Source of the DNA: Pectobacterium colocasium | GTDB lineage: Bacteria > Pseudomonadota > Gammaproteobacteria > Enterobacterales > Enterobacteriaceae | DNA: 64,000 bases | Direction: 5' to 3' | NCBI RefSeq assembly: GCF_020181655.1 | Contig: NZ_CP084032.1 | Coordinates: 4,402,001 to 4,466,000, forward strand | Notes under the pieces: generated by a model | The model's database searches: none | Told to the model about the DNA's origin: nothing | What the model saw: the letters and a program-made list of their open reading frames with translations, nothing else | Shown: piece by piece, positions 40,863-49,560 of the stretch | Numbering within the stretch: position 1 is the first letter of the stretch | Layout of the letters: every line of letters begins with the position of its first letter | Made by a program: the position numbers and the translations under genes

Positions 40863-41187
40863 TCACGACCTTTTTAGAATGATGTACAGCGCGCGGCAGA
40901 AGAGAAAGTGTTTTCTCCATGTTGGCAATATGAAGTGCCATTGCGGATTGGTCTGCGGTAAAAAGAGGGACACCAACAAGGGTAGCCAGCTCAAAAACCG
41001 CGCCAATTGAACATCCCATATCTCCTTCCTCTGCGCGATAGACTAAGCCTCGTGATACACCTGCCCGTTCAGCTAATTCTTCCACTGTCATATTACGTTC
41101 GATCCTCGCGCTGCGAAGCATCAACCCGAGTAAACGAGCTGCGTCACGGCTGTAGCGAGAATATGTTCGAGCAGAAGGTTTTGCCAT
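40849..41187 (-). CDS. HipB-like XRE antitoxin/repressor
   Basis: 112 residues with a helix-turn-helix at about 22-75 (LGLMLRSARIERNMTVEELAERAGVSRGLVYRAEEG). The C-terminal tail is longer than that of E. coli HipB and ends in a charged segment. It precedes and overlaps the toxin gene, the normal order for antitoxin-toxin pairs. Upstream lies an array of ATTAAT-centred palindromic repeats that fit an autoregulatory operator. Confidence 0.88.
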   Translation of the reverse strand: MAKPSARTYSRYSRDAARLLGLMLRSARIERNMTVEELAERAGVSRGLVYRAEEGDMGCSIGAVFELATLVGVPLFTADQSAMALHIANMEKTLSLLPRAVHHSKKVVNDDF

Positions 41188-41200
41188 CGCTATATTCCTG

Positions 41201-41326
41201 TTCCATTAATGGGGCATACCCCATACTTAACACCTATTTATAGAACATGATGCGTCTGCAATGAAGGAAATACAAGATTTTCGTTCTATTAATAGGTCAT
41301 ATTGGCAAGCTATGCCTCATTAATGA
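41201..41326. promoter_or_regulatory. Four-copy operator-like repeat array upstream of hipB
   Basis: Three sites fit TTYYATTAATRRGKCATA: plus strand at 41201-41218 and 41284-41301, and minus strand at about 41312-41328. A fourth, ACCTATTTATAGAA at 41232-41245, matches the same core on the minus strand with one change. Each core is palindromic (CCATTAATGG, CTATTAATAG, TCATTAATGA). This layout is typical of sites bound cooperatively by an XRE antitoxin. It is unlike the TATCC-N8-GGATA operator of E. coli HipB. Confidence 0.65.
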
Positions 41327-41479
41327 AACACGGAAAACAACTCTGCATTGAATAACAGCGGCAACAGATCTGTCCTAGCGAGCTTTTTCCACAGCTAATC
41401 AGCATGCTGGGTTGGTAATAGCCCGAAAAAATCACGCGTTGATTACACAAACTTACAGTTTTGGCTAATAATCTATCAA

Positions 41480-41497
41480 CAGACATAAATATGTCAT
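41480..41497 (+). promoter_or_regulatory. Candidate Pho box upstream of the OlsF-like gene
   Basis: CAGACAT-AAAT-ATGTCAT: two 7-mers like CTGTCAT in direct repeat with the standard 4-bp AT spacer, 14 of 18 positions matching a Pho-box consensus. It lies 46 bp before the ATG, with a poor -10 (TACTTT, 41508-41513) at the expected distance. PhoB control would fit a membrane-lipid replacement gene. Confidence 0.45.
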
Positions 41498-41542
41498 TTC
41501 TATCCCGTACTTTTATCCACGGAAAGCTACGGAGAACGATTT

Positions 41543-43258
41543 ATGTTTAGCTTAGACGCCATTCTGCAAGATCTTGCCCCGCATCGCCATACACCACCCT
41601 GGCAGAAAACGGTTTTGCGTTCTCTGCTATTTGAAAATGAAATGCAGCAATTTGCCCGGCGTTACCCACATTTGAAAGGCTTGGATCTGGTCGAACAGAT
41701 TCTTGATTACTTCAACTTCAATTGTGAAATGGTCGAAGGGGATTTAGAGAATATCCCCAGTCAGGGGCCGGTGGTGCTGGTCGCCAACCACCCGATTGGC
41801 TCACTGGATGGTCTGGCGCTACTGCGCACCGTCGCCAGCGTCAGACCCGATGTCCGCATCGTCGCCAGCCAGCTACTCTCTTATGTCGCCCCGCTCAAAA
41901 ATCTATTTTTTTCCGTCGATAACTTCAATAACCGCACCAAACGCCAGCAGATCAACGCCATCCAGCAGCATCTGGAAGGTGACGGGGCGATTATCGTCTT
42001 CCCGGCGGGTGAAGTTTCACGCGCCAGCTTGCAAGGTATTCGTGATGGTCACTGGCACAACGGGTTTATCCGCATGGCAAGCAAAGCCCGTGCCCCCGTG
42101 GTTCCGATTCATATCTGCGGGCGCAACAGCGCGCTATTTTATCTCTCCTCTATGGTTTATCGCCCGCTATCCACCCTCTTGCTGGTGAGAGAAATGTTTG
42201 GTCAACGCGACCAAACCCTCAAGCTACGCATCGGTGCCAGAATTCCCTATACGTCCTGGAGTCAGGGCGAGTGGAACGCTAACGATCTGGCGGCCCGTTT
42301 CCGGCGTCACGTTTATCGGTTAGGACAAGGAAAGCCCGGCTGTTTTACCGGTGAAAAACCCATTGCGCTGGCCGAAGACCGCGTGCTGCTGAAGCGCGCG
42401 CTGTCAGAGTGTGAAACGCTGGGTACTACGCCGGATGGCAAGGTTGTCTATCTCTATCGTCGCGGTGAGGAAGGTTACGTGCCGCTGTTGCGCGAACTCG
42501 GACGCCTGCGTGAAATCGCCTTCCGGGCCGTGGGCGAAGGCTCCGGTCAACGTCGCGATCTGGACAGCTACGACGATGACTACCTGCACCTGATCCTGTG
42601 GGACGAGCGCGAACTGGAGATTGTCGGTGCCTATCGCTTTGTCTCGACAGCAAGCCTGATCGCCGAAAAAGGGAAAAGCGGTCTCTATAGCCACAGCCTG
42701 TTTCAGTACGGTGACGAAATGGATCCGATACTGGCCTCAGGCATTGAGCTGGGGCGCAGTTTCATTCAGCCCAAATATTGGGGTAAGCGCGGACTAGATT
42801 ATCTCTGGCTGGGCATCGGCGCTTATCTGGCTCGTTATCCAGAACACCGCTATCTGTTCGGCCCGGTGTCGCTGTCCGGCGCGTTGCCGCCCCATGCACG
42901 CGATTTACTGGTTACCTTTTACCGCCTGCACTTTGCACCCGATCAGCCGCTGGCAACGTCGCGCCGTCCTTACCCTGCCTCGCTGCCTGACGTGCTGAAA
43001 CAGTTTGAAGGGATAGATTACCAGCAAGATCTTACGCGGTTAAAAAGCATGCTCAACAACATGGGCTGCGCTATGCCCACGCTCTACAAGCAGTATTCGG
43101 AGCTGTGTGAGCCAGGTGGCGTGCGGTTTATCGACTTCGGCATCGACCCCGATTTCAATAACTGCATTGATGGTCTGGTACTTGTCGACCTGCAACAGTT
43201 GAAAGAATCACGCTATCAGCGCTATATCGCTCCTTTTACCAGCGACAGCGTTTCTTGA
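41543..43258 (+). CDS. olsF: Bifunctional ornithine-lipid acyltransferase, OlsF-like
   Basis: 571-residue fusion of two acyltransferases. The N-terminal half is a lysophospholipid-acyltransferase domain with NHPIGSLDG (82-90) and IVFPAGEVSR, like OlsA/hemolysin-type proteins. The C-terminal half (about 300-500) is an OlsB-like N-acyltransferase domain with LREIAFRAVGEGSGQ, DSYDDDYLHLILWDERELEIVGAYRF and ELGRSFI. This arrangement is that of OlsF, which makes phosphorus-free ornithine lipids in Serratia and others. A candidate Pho box lies upstream and a hairpin downstream. The activity is inferred from architecture. Confidence 0.78.
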   Translation: MFSLDAILQDLAPHRHTPPWQKTVLRSLLFENEMQQFARRYPHLKGLDLVEQILDYFNFNCEMVEGDLENIPSQGPVVLVANHPIGSLDGLALLRTVASVRPDVRIVASQLLSYVAPLKNLFFSVDNFNNRTKRQQINAIQQHLEGDGAIIVFPAGEVSRASLQGIRDGHWHNGFIRMASKARAPVVPIHICGRNSALFYLSSMVYRPLSTLLLVREMFGQRDQTLKLRIGARIPYTSWSQGEWNANDLAARFRRHVYRLGQGKPGCFTGEKPIALAEDRVLLKRALSECETLGTTPDGKVVYLYRRGEEGYVPLLRELGRLREIAFRAVGEGSGQRRDLDSYDDDYLHLILWDERELEIVGAYRFVSTASLIAEKGKSGLYSHSLFQYGDEMDPILASGIELGRSFIQPKYWGKRGLDYLWLGIGAYLARYPEHRYLFGPVSLSGALPPHARDLLVTFYRLHFAPDQPLATSRRPYPASLPDVLKQFEGIDYQQDLTRLKSMLNNMGCAMPTLYKQYSELCEPGGVRFIDFGIDPDFNNCIDGLVLVDLQQLKESRYQRYIAPFTSDSVS

Positions 43259-43264
43259 TTGATC

Positions 43265-43294
43265 GGTGCGTTACCCTCTAGGGGTTAACGCACC
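43265..43294 (+). terminator. Hairpin after the OlsF-like gene
   Basis: Stem GGTGCGTTA(A)CCC / GGGGTTAACGCACC with one bulged base and a small TCTA loop, 6 nt after the stop; a TTTTT run follows only about 17 nt later. Probably a terminator. Confidence 0.65.
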
Positions 43295-43405
43295 ACTCTC
43301 CCACGTTTTTCTCATTATTCCCATTAACCAACACCATACCCGCACACATTTGGTCTTTCAGATCACACATTTCATACAAAATCCCGCTTGCCGTAATTTA
43401 CGTGA

Positions 43406-43432
43406 TCAACTGAACGCTTTTCCTGCCGATAT
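43406..43432 (+). promoter_or_regulatory. Candidate sigma-28 (FliA) promoter of the chemoreceptor gene
   Basis: TCAACTGA, then exactly 11 bp, then GCCGATAT. The -10 matches GCCGATAA at 7 of 8 positions; the -35 matches TAAAGTTT at only 4 of 8. It lies about 160 bp before the chemoreceptor start. The rest of the 300-bp gap shows nothing clear. Confidence 0.4.
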
Positions 43433-43591
43433 TACAGATATTCTTATCGATATGTTTTTGAGGACGGGAGTTACCGATGTATCCCGAAAATGTAAAACAT
43501 AGCTATAATTCCTTGTCATTACTTGCATCAATTACGATAGCAAGCCCCCTCCGTTATGCCTTCATAGCATGTCAAAAAATTAAGGATGTTT

Positions 43592-45259
43592 ATGAATATG
43601 CTGAACAGAATCAAACTCGGCAAGATGCTGGGTATGGGATTTTCTCTGGTTATCATCATCAGCTTGATGGTGGCATTCTTCGGACGACTCCAACTGGTTG
43701 GGCTGGGTAACGACATCAACCGGCTTTCCGGCACGACGTTAGCGAACATGTTGTTGATTCAGGAAGTTAAAGCCGGTTTTGACGCCAATGCTCGCCTGAT
43801 CCGCAACATTGCAATCAGCACCGATCCTGAGCAAATCAGGCAGGAAAAGCAGTTCGTCGATGAGCAAATCGCCCGCAACACCGCCAATCTGAAAAAATTG
43901 GGACAACAGTTGGACACCGAAGGCACCAGCGCGCTGCTGAAACAGTTTCAGGACACCCGTCCGCCGTACCTTGCGGCCTTTTTGAAAGCCATAGAACTGG
44001 TGCAATCCACCGATCCACAGCAGCGCCTGCAGGGTAACGCCATTATTCTCAATGAGATGCAGCCCGCGCAAAACGCATTGTTCAAAGTGTTGGACGCGAT
44101 GATGGCCTCACAGCAGCAGGATACCAACGAGATTGTCAGCCACGCACAGCATAGCGCACAGTCCGGCAGCGTGATTATGCTGATCCTCGCCCTTGCCGCC
44201 GCCGCGATGGCCGCGGTCGTGGCCTGGCTGATTACCCGCACGTTGAAAAACCAACTGGGTGGTGAACCGCTCTATGCCACCCACGTTGCCCGTCAGGTGG
44301 CCGATGGCGATCTGGCCGTTGATATCAACATCAAACCGAACGACCACAGCAGCCTGTTAGCCACCATGCGTCATATGAGCAATAACCTGGGCGATATCGT
44401 CGAACAGGTGCGGCAAAGCAGCGAAGCTATCGCTTCCGGTTCTAGCCAAATCGCCGCGGGCAGTGAAAACCTGAGCCAGCGCACAGAGGAACAGGCCGCC
44501 AGCCTACAGCAGACTGCGGCATCGATGGAACAGATGAGTCAGGCGATTCGTCAGAATGCGCATACCGTGCGTAGCGTCACCCAGCTTGCCAGCCAAGCCA
44601 GCGAGACGGCGACTAAAGGCGGTGAGGCAATCGGCGATATGGTGATTACCATGAAAGAGATCTCCGACAGCTCACATAAAATTCGCGATATCATCAGCGT
44701 CATTGATGGCATCGCCTTCCAGACCAACATTCTGGCGCTGAATGCGGCGGTCGAAGCGGCACGCGCGGGTGAGCAAGGTCGCGGCTTTGCCGTGGTAGCC
44801 GGAGAAGTCCGTTCTCTGGCGCAGCGTTCCGCCTCCGCCGCCAAAGAGATCGCGGCACTGATCAACACCAGCGTCGAAAAAGTCGAAGCGGGGAACCGTC
44901 TGGTCGAAGACACCGGCAGCACCATTGATGAGCTGGTGCGTCAGGCACGCAGCGTGGCAGAGTTAATCAGTGAGATCGGAACGACAACGCAGGAACAGGA
45001 ATCTGGTATTTCGCAAATTCATGATGCTGTGAACCAGCTCGATCAAGTCACCCATCAGAACGCAACGCTAGTGGAAGAGTCCGCCAATGCGGCAACCAGC
45101 CTGCGCGAACAGTCATCCCATCTGGTTACACTCATGAACCATTTCCATCTGCGCGGCACGCCAGCAGCCCGTCCGGCGCCAATGGCGAAGAAAACGCAAC
45201 CGGCCCGTTTAGCCCTCGCGCCGATCGGCAACACACAGGATAACTGGGAAAAATTCTAG
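43592..45259 (+). CDS. Methyl-accepting chemotaxis protein
   Basis: Chemoreceptor, 555 residues from the ATG at 43592 (AAGGA six bases upstream; an ATG two codons earlier is in frame). First membrane segment at about 10-30, a four-helix-bundle-type ligand domain at about 33-190, second membrane segment at about 192-212, HAMP to about 265, then the signalling domain. The hairpin tip of that domain is [38 protein letters not shown]. It ends in NWEKF, close to the NWETF/NWESF pentapeptide that tethers CheR and CheB, so it may be a high-abundance-type receptor. The ligand is unknown. Confidence 0.95.
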   Translation: MNMLNRIKLGKMLGMGFSLVIIISLMVAFFGRLQLVGLGNDINRLSGTTLANMLLIQEVKAGFDANARLIRNIAISTDPEQIRQEKQFVDEQIARNTANLKKLGQQLDTEGTSALLKQFQDTRPPYLAAFLKAIELVQSTDPQQRLQGNAIILNEMQPAQNALFKVLDAMMASQQQDTNEIVSHAQHSAQSGSVIMLILALAAAAMAAVVAWLITRTLKNQLGGEPLYATHVARQVADGDLAVDINIKPNDHSSLLATMRHMSNNLGDIVEQVRQSSEAIASGSSQIAAGSENLSQRTEEQAASLQQTAASMEQMSQAIRQNAHTVRSVTQLASQASETATKGGEAIGDMVITMKEISDSSHKIRDIISVIDGIAFQTNILALNAAVEAARAGEQGRGFAVVAGEVRSLAQRSASAAKEIAALINTSVEKVEAGNRLVEDTGSTIDELVRQARSVAELISEIGTTTQEQESGISQIHDAVNQLDQVTHQNATLVEESANAATSLREQSSHLVTLMNHFHLRGTPAARPAPMAKKTQPARLALAPIGNTQDNWEKF

Positions 45260-45273
45260 GCTTACTTCTGCTC

Positions 45274-45315
45274 ACGATCACCATGATGCCACGGTATAGG
45301 CATCATGGTGATCGT
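45274..45315. terminator. Long perfect hairpin after the chemoreceptor gene
   Basis: 17-bp perfect stem ACGATCACCATGATGCC / GGCATCATGGTGATCGT with an 8-nt loop, 14 nt after the stop. No T run follows on the plus strand. It may end transcription with help or protect the 3' end. Confidence 0.55.
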
Positions 45316-45370
45316 CACATCATCGCACTAATTGGAATCTTTTTAGAAATATTAGTCTTTTTTGGAAACT

Positions 45371-45502
45371 TCAGTCTTTTGTAGAAACATAGTCACGACA
45401 CGGCTGACCGGTATAAATCTGGCGCGGACGGTAGATGCTAATTTCTTCCTGCTTGTGCATCTCATCCCAATGCGCAATCCAGCCGATCGTCCTGCCAACG
45501 GT
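45371..45502 (-). pseudogene. C-terminal fragment of a citrate synthase gene
   Basis: The minus strand encodes GRTIGWIAHWDEMHKQ, a short spacer, then YRPRQIYTGQPCRDY near the stop at 45371. This is the C-terminus of a type II citrate synthase (E. coli GltA ends with the same GWIAHWSEMH and RPRQLYTG motifs). Only about 44 codons are recognisable; upstream residues to about 45568 (frame [11 protein letters not shown]) do not resemble GltA. No start, active site or promoter is present, so it is a remnant, probably from a duplication or rearrangement beside tex. A full gltA would be elsewhere. Confidence 0.8.
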
Positions 45503-45637
45503 AGGTAAATTTTGTTGCACTGAACAACGCGAGATCATCCGCGTTTTCCAGACGGCAGTGGCTGGCATTTTGCACGCTCAATCCGTATAACTGTCCCCAC
45601 TTATTTAATTCACTTGATGACGACTGATATCAGACCC

Positions 45638-47971
45638 ATGAATGATTCATTAAGCCACATCATCGCCAGCGAATTGCAGGCGCGTACGGAGCAGGTGGAC
45701 GCGGCAGTCCGCCTGCTGGACGAAGGAAATACCGTCCCTTTTATCGCACGTTACCGCAAAGAAGTGACCGGCGGGCTGGATGACACCCAACTGCGCCAGC
45801 TCGAAACGCGCCTCGGCTACCTGCGAGAACTGGAAGATCGGCGCCAGACTATTCTGAAATCCATCGATGAGCAGGGGAAATTAACCCCACAGCTCGCCAG
45901 CGCCATTAACGGCACGCTGAGCAAAACCGAGCTGGAAGATCTCTATCTGCCGTATAAACCGAAGCGCCGCACGCGCGGTCAAATCGCGATTGAAGCCGGT
46001 CTGGAACCGCTGGCCGACGGCCTGTGGCAAGACCCAAGCCAGGATCCGGAGCTGACGGCACAGGCTTATGTCGATGCCGAGAAAGGCGTAGCGGATGTGA
46101 AAGCCGCGCTGGACGGCGCACGTTACATCCTGATGGAACGCTTTGCCGAAGACGCCACGCTGTTGGCGAAAGTGCGTAACTACCTGTGGAAAAACGCGCA
46201 TCTGGTTTCCCGTGTCGTGGAAGGGAAAGAAGAAGAAGGCGCGAAGTTTCGCGACTATTTCGATCATCACGAACCGATTGCTCAGGTGCCTTCACACCGC
46301 GCACTGGCGATGTTCCGTGGTCGTAACGAAGGCGTACTGCAACTGGCGCTGAACGCCGACCCGCAGCATGAAGAAGCGCCGCGTGAGAGCTACTGCGAAC
46401 AGATTATTATCGACCACCTGAACCTGCGTTTGGGGAATGCCGCAGCGGACAGCTGGCGACGCGCCGTGATTAGCTGGACATGGCGTATTAAAGTGCTGCT
46501 GCACCTTGAAACCGAACTGATGGGCAGCGTGCGTGAAAAAGCCGAAGATGAAGCGATTAACGTCTTCGCCCGCAACATGCACGACCTGCTGATGGCCGCT
46601 CCGGCGGGTATGCGCGCCACGATGGGCCTCGATCCCGGCCTGCGTACTGGCGTGAAAGTTGCGGTGGTGGATGCTACCGGCAAGCTGGTCGCAACCGACA
46701 CGATTTATCCGCATACCGGTCAGGCTGCGAAAGCCGCTCCCATTGTGGCCGCACTGTGCCTCAAATATCAGGTTGAGCTGGTGGCGATTGGTAACGGCAC
46801 CGCCTCACGTGAAACCGAGCGTTTCTTCCTCGACACGCAGAAGCAGTTCCCGGATATCAAAGCACAGAAAGTGATCGTCAGCGAAGCAGGCGCGTCGGTG
46901 TATTCCGCGTCCGAACTGGCCGCACAAGAATTCCCCGATCTGGATGTGTCGCTGCGCGGTGCGGTATCCATCGCCCGTCGTTTGCAGGATCCGCTGGCAG
47001 AGCTGGTGAAGATCGATCCGAAATCCATCGGCGTTGGCCAGTATCAGCATGATGTAAGCCAGAGCCTGCTGGCGAAGAAACTGGATGCGGTGGTCGAAGA
47101 CTGCGTAAACGCCGTCGGCGTTGACCTGAACACCGCGTCCGTGGCGCTGCTGACGCGTGTTGCAGGGCTAACGCGCATGATGGCGCAAAATATTGTGACC
47201 TGGCGTGATGAGAATGGCCGCTTCCATAACCGCGAACAGCTGCTGAAAGTCAGCCGTCTGGGGCCAAAAGCCTTTGAACAGTGTGCGGGCTTCCTGCGCA
47301 TCAACCACGGTGATAACCCGCTGGATGCCTCTACCGTTCACCCGGAAGCGTATCCGGTCGTAGAACGCATTCTGGCCGCGACGGAACAGGCGTTGCAGGC
47401 GCTGATGGGGAACACAAACGCACTGCGTAATCTGAAACCTTCGGACTTCACCGATGAGCGTTTCGGTGTACCGACAGTGACCGACATCATCAAAGAGCTG
47501 GAGAAACCGGGTCGCGATCCGCGCCCTGAGTTCAAAACCGCCAGCTTCGCCGAAGGCGTAGAAACCTTAAACGATCTGCTGCCGGGCATGGTTCTGGAAG
47601 GCGCAGTCACCAACGTCACCAACTTTGGCGCGTTTGTGGATATCGGCGTCCATCAGGACGGTTTGGTCCACATTTCATCATTGGCCGATCATTTCGTCGA
47701 CGATCCGCATAAGGTCGTAAAAGCGGGCGATATCGTGAAAGTGAAAGTGATGGAAGTGGATCTGCAACGTAAGCGCATCGCGCTAACCATGCGTCTGGAT
47801 GAGCAGCCGGGCGAGACGGCATCACGCCGTGGCGGCGGCAATGCACGCAGCGACAGCAACACCTCTTCGCGTCAGTCCGCAGGAAAATCACGCCCTCGCC
47901 CCGCTAATGCCCCCGTCGCAGGCAATAGCGCGATGGGTGATGCGCTGGCCGCCGCCTTTAAAAAGCGCTAA
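45638..47971 (+). CDS. tex: Tex family RNA-binding transcription accessory protein
   Basis: Nucleic-acid-binding protein (YhgF in E. coli) affecting transcription and expression of toxins and stress genes. 777 residues from the ATG at 45638 ([16 protein letters not shown]), chosen by family start; upstream in-frame ATG 45617 and TTG 45614 lack a ribosome site too. The N-terminal Tex domain has [29 protein letters not shown] YqgF-like RNase H fold lies at about 325-450 ([16 protein letters not shown]), helix-hairpin-helix repeats at about 490-560, and an S1 domain at about 645-720 ([24 protein letters not shown]). Confidence 0.97.
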   Translation: MNDSLSHIIASELQARTEQVDAAVRLLDEGNTVPFIARYRKEVTGGLDDTQLRQLETRLGYLRELEDRRQTILKSIDEQGKLTPQLASAINGTLSKTELEDLYLPYKPKRRTRGQIAIEAGLEPLADGLWQDPSQDPELTAQAYVDAEKGVADVKAALDGARYILMERFAEDATLLAKVRNYLWKNAHLVSRVVEGKEEEGAKFRDYFDHHEPIAQVPSHRALAMFRGRNEGVLQLALNADPQHEEAPRESYCEQIIIDHLNLRLGNAAADSWRRAVISWTWRIKVLLHLETELMGSVREKAEDEAINVFARNMHDLLMAAPAGMRATMGLDPGLRTGVKVAVVDATGKLVATDTIYPHTGQAAKAAPIVAALCLKYQVELVAIGNGTASRETERFFLDTQKQFPDIKAQKVIVSEAGASVYSASELAAQEFPDLDVSLRGAVSIARRLQDPLAELVKIDPKSIGVGQYQHDVSQSLLAKKLDAVVEDCVNAVGVDLNTASVALLTRVAGLTRMMAQNIVTWRDENGRFHNREQLLKVSRLGPKAFEQCAGFLRINHGDNPLDASTVHPEAYPVVERILAATEQALQALMGNTNALRNLKPSDFTDERFGVPTVTDIIKELEKPGRDPRPEFKTASFAEGVETLNDLLPGMVLEGAVTNVTNFGAFVDIGVHQDGLVHISSLADHFVDDPHKVVKAGDIVKVKVMEVDLQRKRIALTMRLDEQPGETASRRGGGNARSDSNTSSRQSAGKSRPRPANAPVAGNSAMGDALAAAFKKR

Positions 47972-47974
47972 TCA

Positions 47975-48063
47975 CCTCATGCCGATCGTTTAAGCATCGA
48001 GATACACGGGGCGACCACAGGGGTGAGGCCTCCTGCGGGAACCTCCCCCTGTGTTTCCCCTAA
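47975..48063 (-). repeat. Dispersed intergenic repeat, copy C
   Basis: Same family as 33171-33250 and 61612-61702 but in reverse orientation. Read on the minus strand it begins AGGGGAAACACAGG and ends CGATGCTTAAACGATCGGCAT. It starts directly after tex (4 nt), so it may double as a 3'-end structure; GGTTCCCGCAGGAGG/CCTC pairing is visible. Confidence 0.8.
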
Positions 48064-48316
48064 TAACGGGCTTAAGTGACCCATATTCACTAATAACCGT
48101 TCTACTATTATCCAGACCTTATTTCATAAGGTCTGGTATCTTTCTCTTTCCCGCCCAAATATCGCCATTTTGTTTCCCTAATAAAACTACGTTTTAATTA
48201 TATTGAAATATTCAACCATTTCGAGATTGTTTTGTGATCTGTATCTAGGTAAATAAATTACCGTTGCGTTATTATTGTTCTATATAGGAAACCATAGTTT
48301 TATATATAGAAAAACC
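48064..48316. promoter_or_regulatory. Leader of the IclR-family gene
   Basis: AT-rich. A near-palindrome TTGAAATATTCAA (48203-48215) is a candidate regulator site. TGTGATCTGTATCTAG at about 48232-48247 keeps one good CRP half-site only. Both are weak. There is no clear -35/-10 and no strong ribosome site before the ATG at 48317. Confidence 0.25.
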
Positions 48317-49105
48317 ATGAATATATTCCAACAGCTCGAACACAGTAAAGCGCCAGCAGCCGTCCGTTTGGTGATGATTATTGACTACATCGCCAAACAT
48401 GATGAAGCCAGCTTTACTGAGATTTGTACTGATTTGTCTATCCCCAAAAGCAGCGTGCACCATCTATTAGAGGTGCTGGTTGTCACGCAATTGCTGCGCC
48501 AACGCGCTGACGGGCGTTATGTTTTGGGATTAAGGCTATTCGAGCTGGGCGGTCTGGTAATAAAGAATATCGATCTGCGTAAAGACACCATTAACTTTAT
48601 GCATGAGTTGGTCAAAGAGACGGAATTGACCTGCCATCTCGGTATTCTGGACGGCGATAACGGTTTCTTCCTGAGTAAAGTGGAATCGCCCAAGGCCATC
48701 GTAAAAACATCCTGGGAAGGGAAGAAAATCGTTTTCAATCGCATGTCTCTGGGAAAAGTATTATTAGCCTGGCTGCCACAGGAAAGAATTGATGCCCTGA
48801 TTGCTGATTGTACTTTTGAATATTTAACCCCCCGAACCATTACCAAAAAAGAAGATTTCCTACAGCACCTGAAAACCGTCAAGGAACAAGGCTGGGCAAT
48901 CGACGACGGCGAAGATATCGAAGAGATCTGCTGTATGGCCGCCCCGATTTTTAATCAAAACGGTGAGGTCATCGCCGCCATCGGCGTTAACGGTATGCAA
49001 TCACAATATGCGAATGGAAAAAAAGAGAAGCATCTGGCAAGCCTGATTAAAACCAGCAAAGCGATTACCGCGCATATTAACAGTAGGAATATTGATATCA
49101 GATAA
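48317..49105 (+). CDS. IclR-family transcriptional regulator
   Basis: 262 residues from the ATG at 48317 (MNIFQQLEHSKAPAAVRL); a frame opening at 48275 adds 14 poor residues. The N-terminal winged helix covers about 12-75 (VMIIDYIAKHDEASFTEICTDLSIPKSSVHHLLEVL). The effector domain follows, with MSLGKVLLAWLPQERIDAL and EEICCMAAPIFNQNGEVIAAIGVNG. It resembles KdgR in type but is not KdgR itself, whose conserved N-terminus differs. Being next to kdgT-kduI, separated by an ERIC element, it may control ketouronate transport and isomerisation; this is inference. Confidence 0.9.
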   Translation: MNIFQQLEHSKAPAAVRLVMIIDYIAKHDEASFTEICTDLSIPKSSVHHLLEVLVVTQLLRQRADGRYVLGLRLFELGGLVIKNIDLRKDTINFMHELVKETELTCHLGILDGDNGFFLSKVESPKAIVKTSWEGKKIVFNRMSLGKVLLAWLPQERIDALIADCTFEYLTPRTITKKEDFLQHLKTVKEQGWAIDDGEDIEEICCMAAPIFNQNGEVIAAIGVNGMQSQYANGKKEKHLASLIKTSKAITAHINSRNIDIR

Positions 49106-49126
49106 TTTATTTCGCTCAAACAGACA

Positions 49127-49253
<127 letters not shown>

Positions 49254-49560
49254 GTCAATTTTACTGAGTGACGTATTGAACGTCATTCAGTCATCGTCAC
49301 GACATAAAAACCCGTAAGCGCGAATTATGCATTACGGAAAGGCCATCTATACCTGAAACATGGCCATACCATAAATATAAAAACAAAGAAGAGTATTCAT
49401 TATCAATTTTATAATAAGGATCACCATCTTCACTATTTAATGGAATCGGGTAATAACCGCTTAGGTTTTATTTACCTCTATTTATTATTTTATATCAATC
49501 ATCTTTCTGCTTTTACTGAAAGCGGGCTGAATATCTTTTTATTTTTAAATGAGGTCTGTT
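49254..49560. promoter_or_regulatory. Leader of kdgT-kduI
   Basis: 307 bp, AT-rich. The pectinolysis repressor KdgR would be expected to bind here, but I see only a half-match (CCTGAAACATGG, about 49361-49372) and no full inverted site. A palindromic GTAAGCGCGAATTATGCATTAC stretch lies near 49313. GAGG precedes the kdgT ATG. Confidence 0.3.

Noticed and set aside
41188..41542. CRISPR array from the repeated ATTAAT motifs
   Set aside because: The repeats are short, palindromic, in both orientations and irregularly spaced, unlike direct CRISPR repeats with even spacers; no cas gene is near.
43477..43710. Small frame overlapping the chemoreceptor start
   Set aside because: It continues into the chemoreceptor gene in the wrong frame and has no ribosome site.
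48232..48247. CRP site upstream of the iclR-family gene
   Set aside because: TGTGA is present but the second half is TCTAG instead of TCACA; too weak to list as a site by itself.
49361..49372. KdgR box upstream of kdgT
   Set aside because: Only a single half-like GAAACAT is seen, without the inverted partner expected in a KdgR operator.
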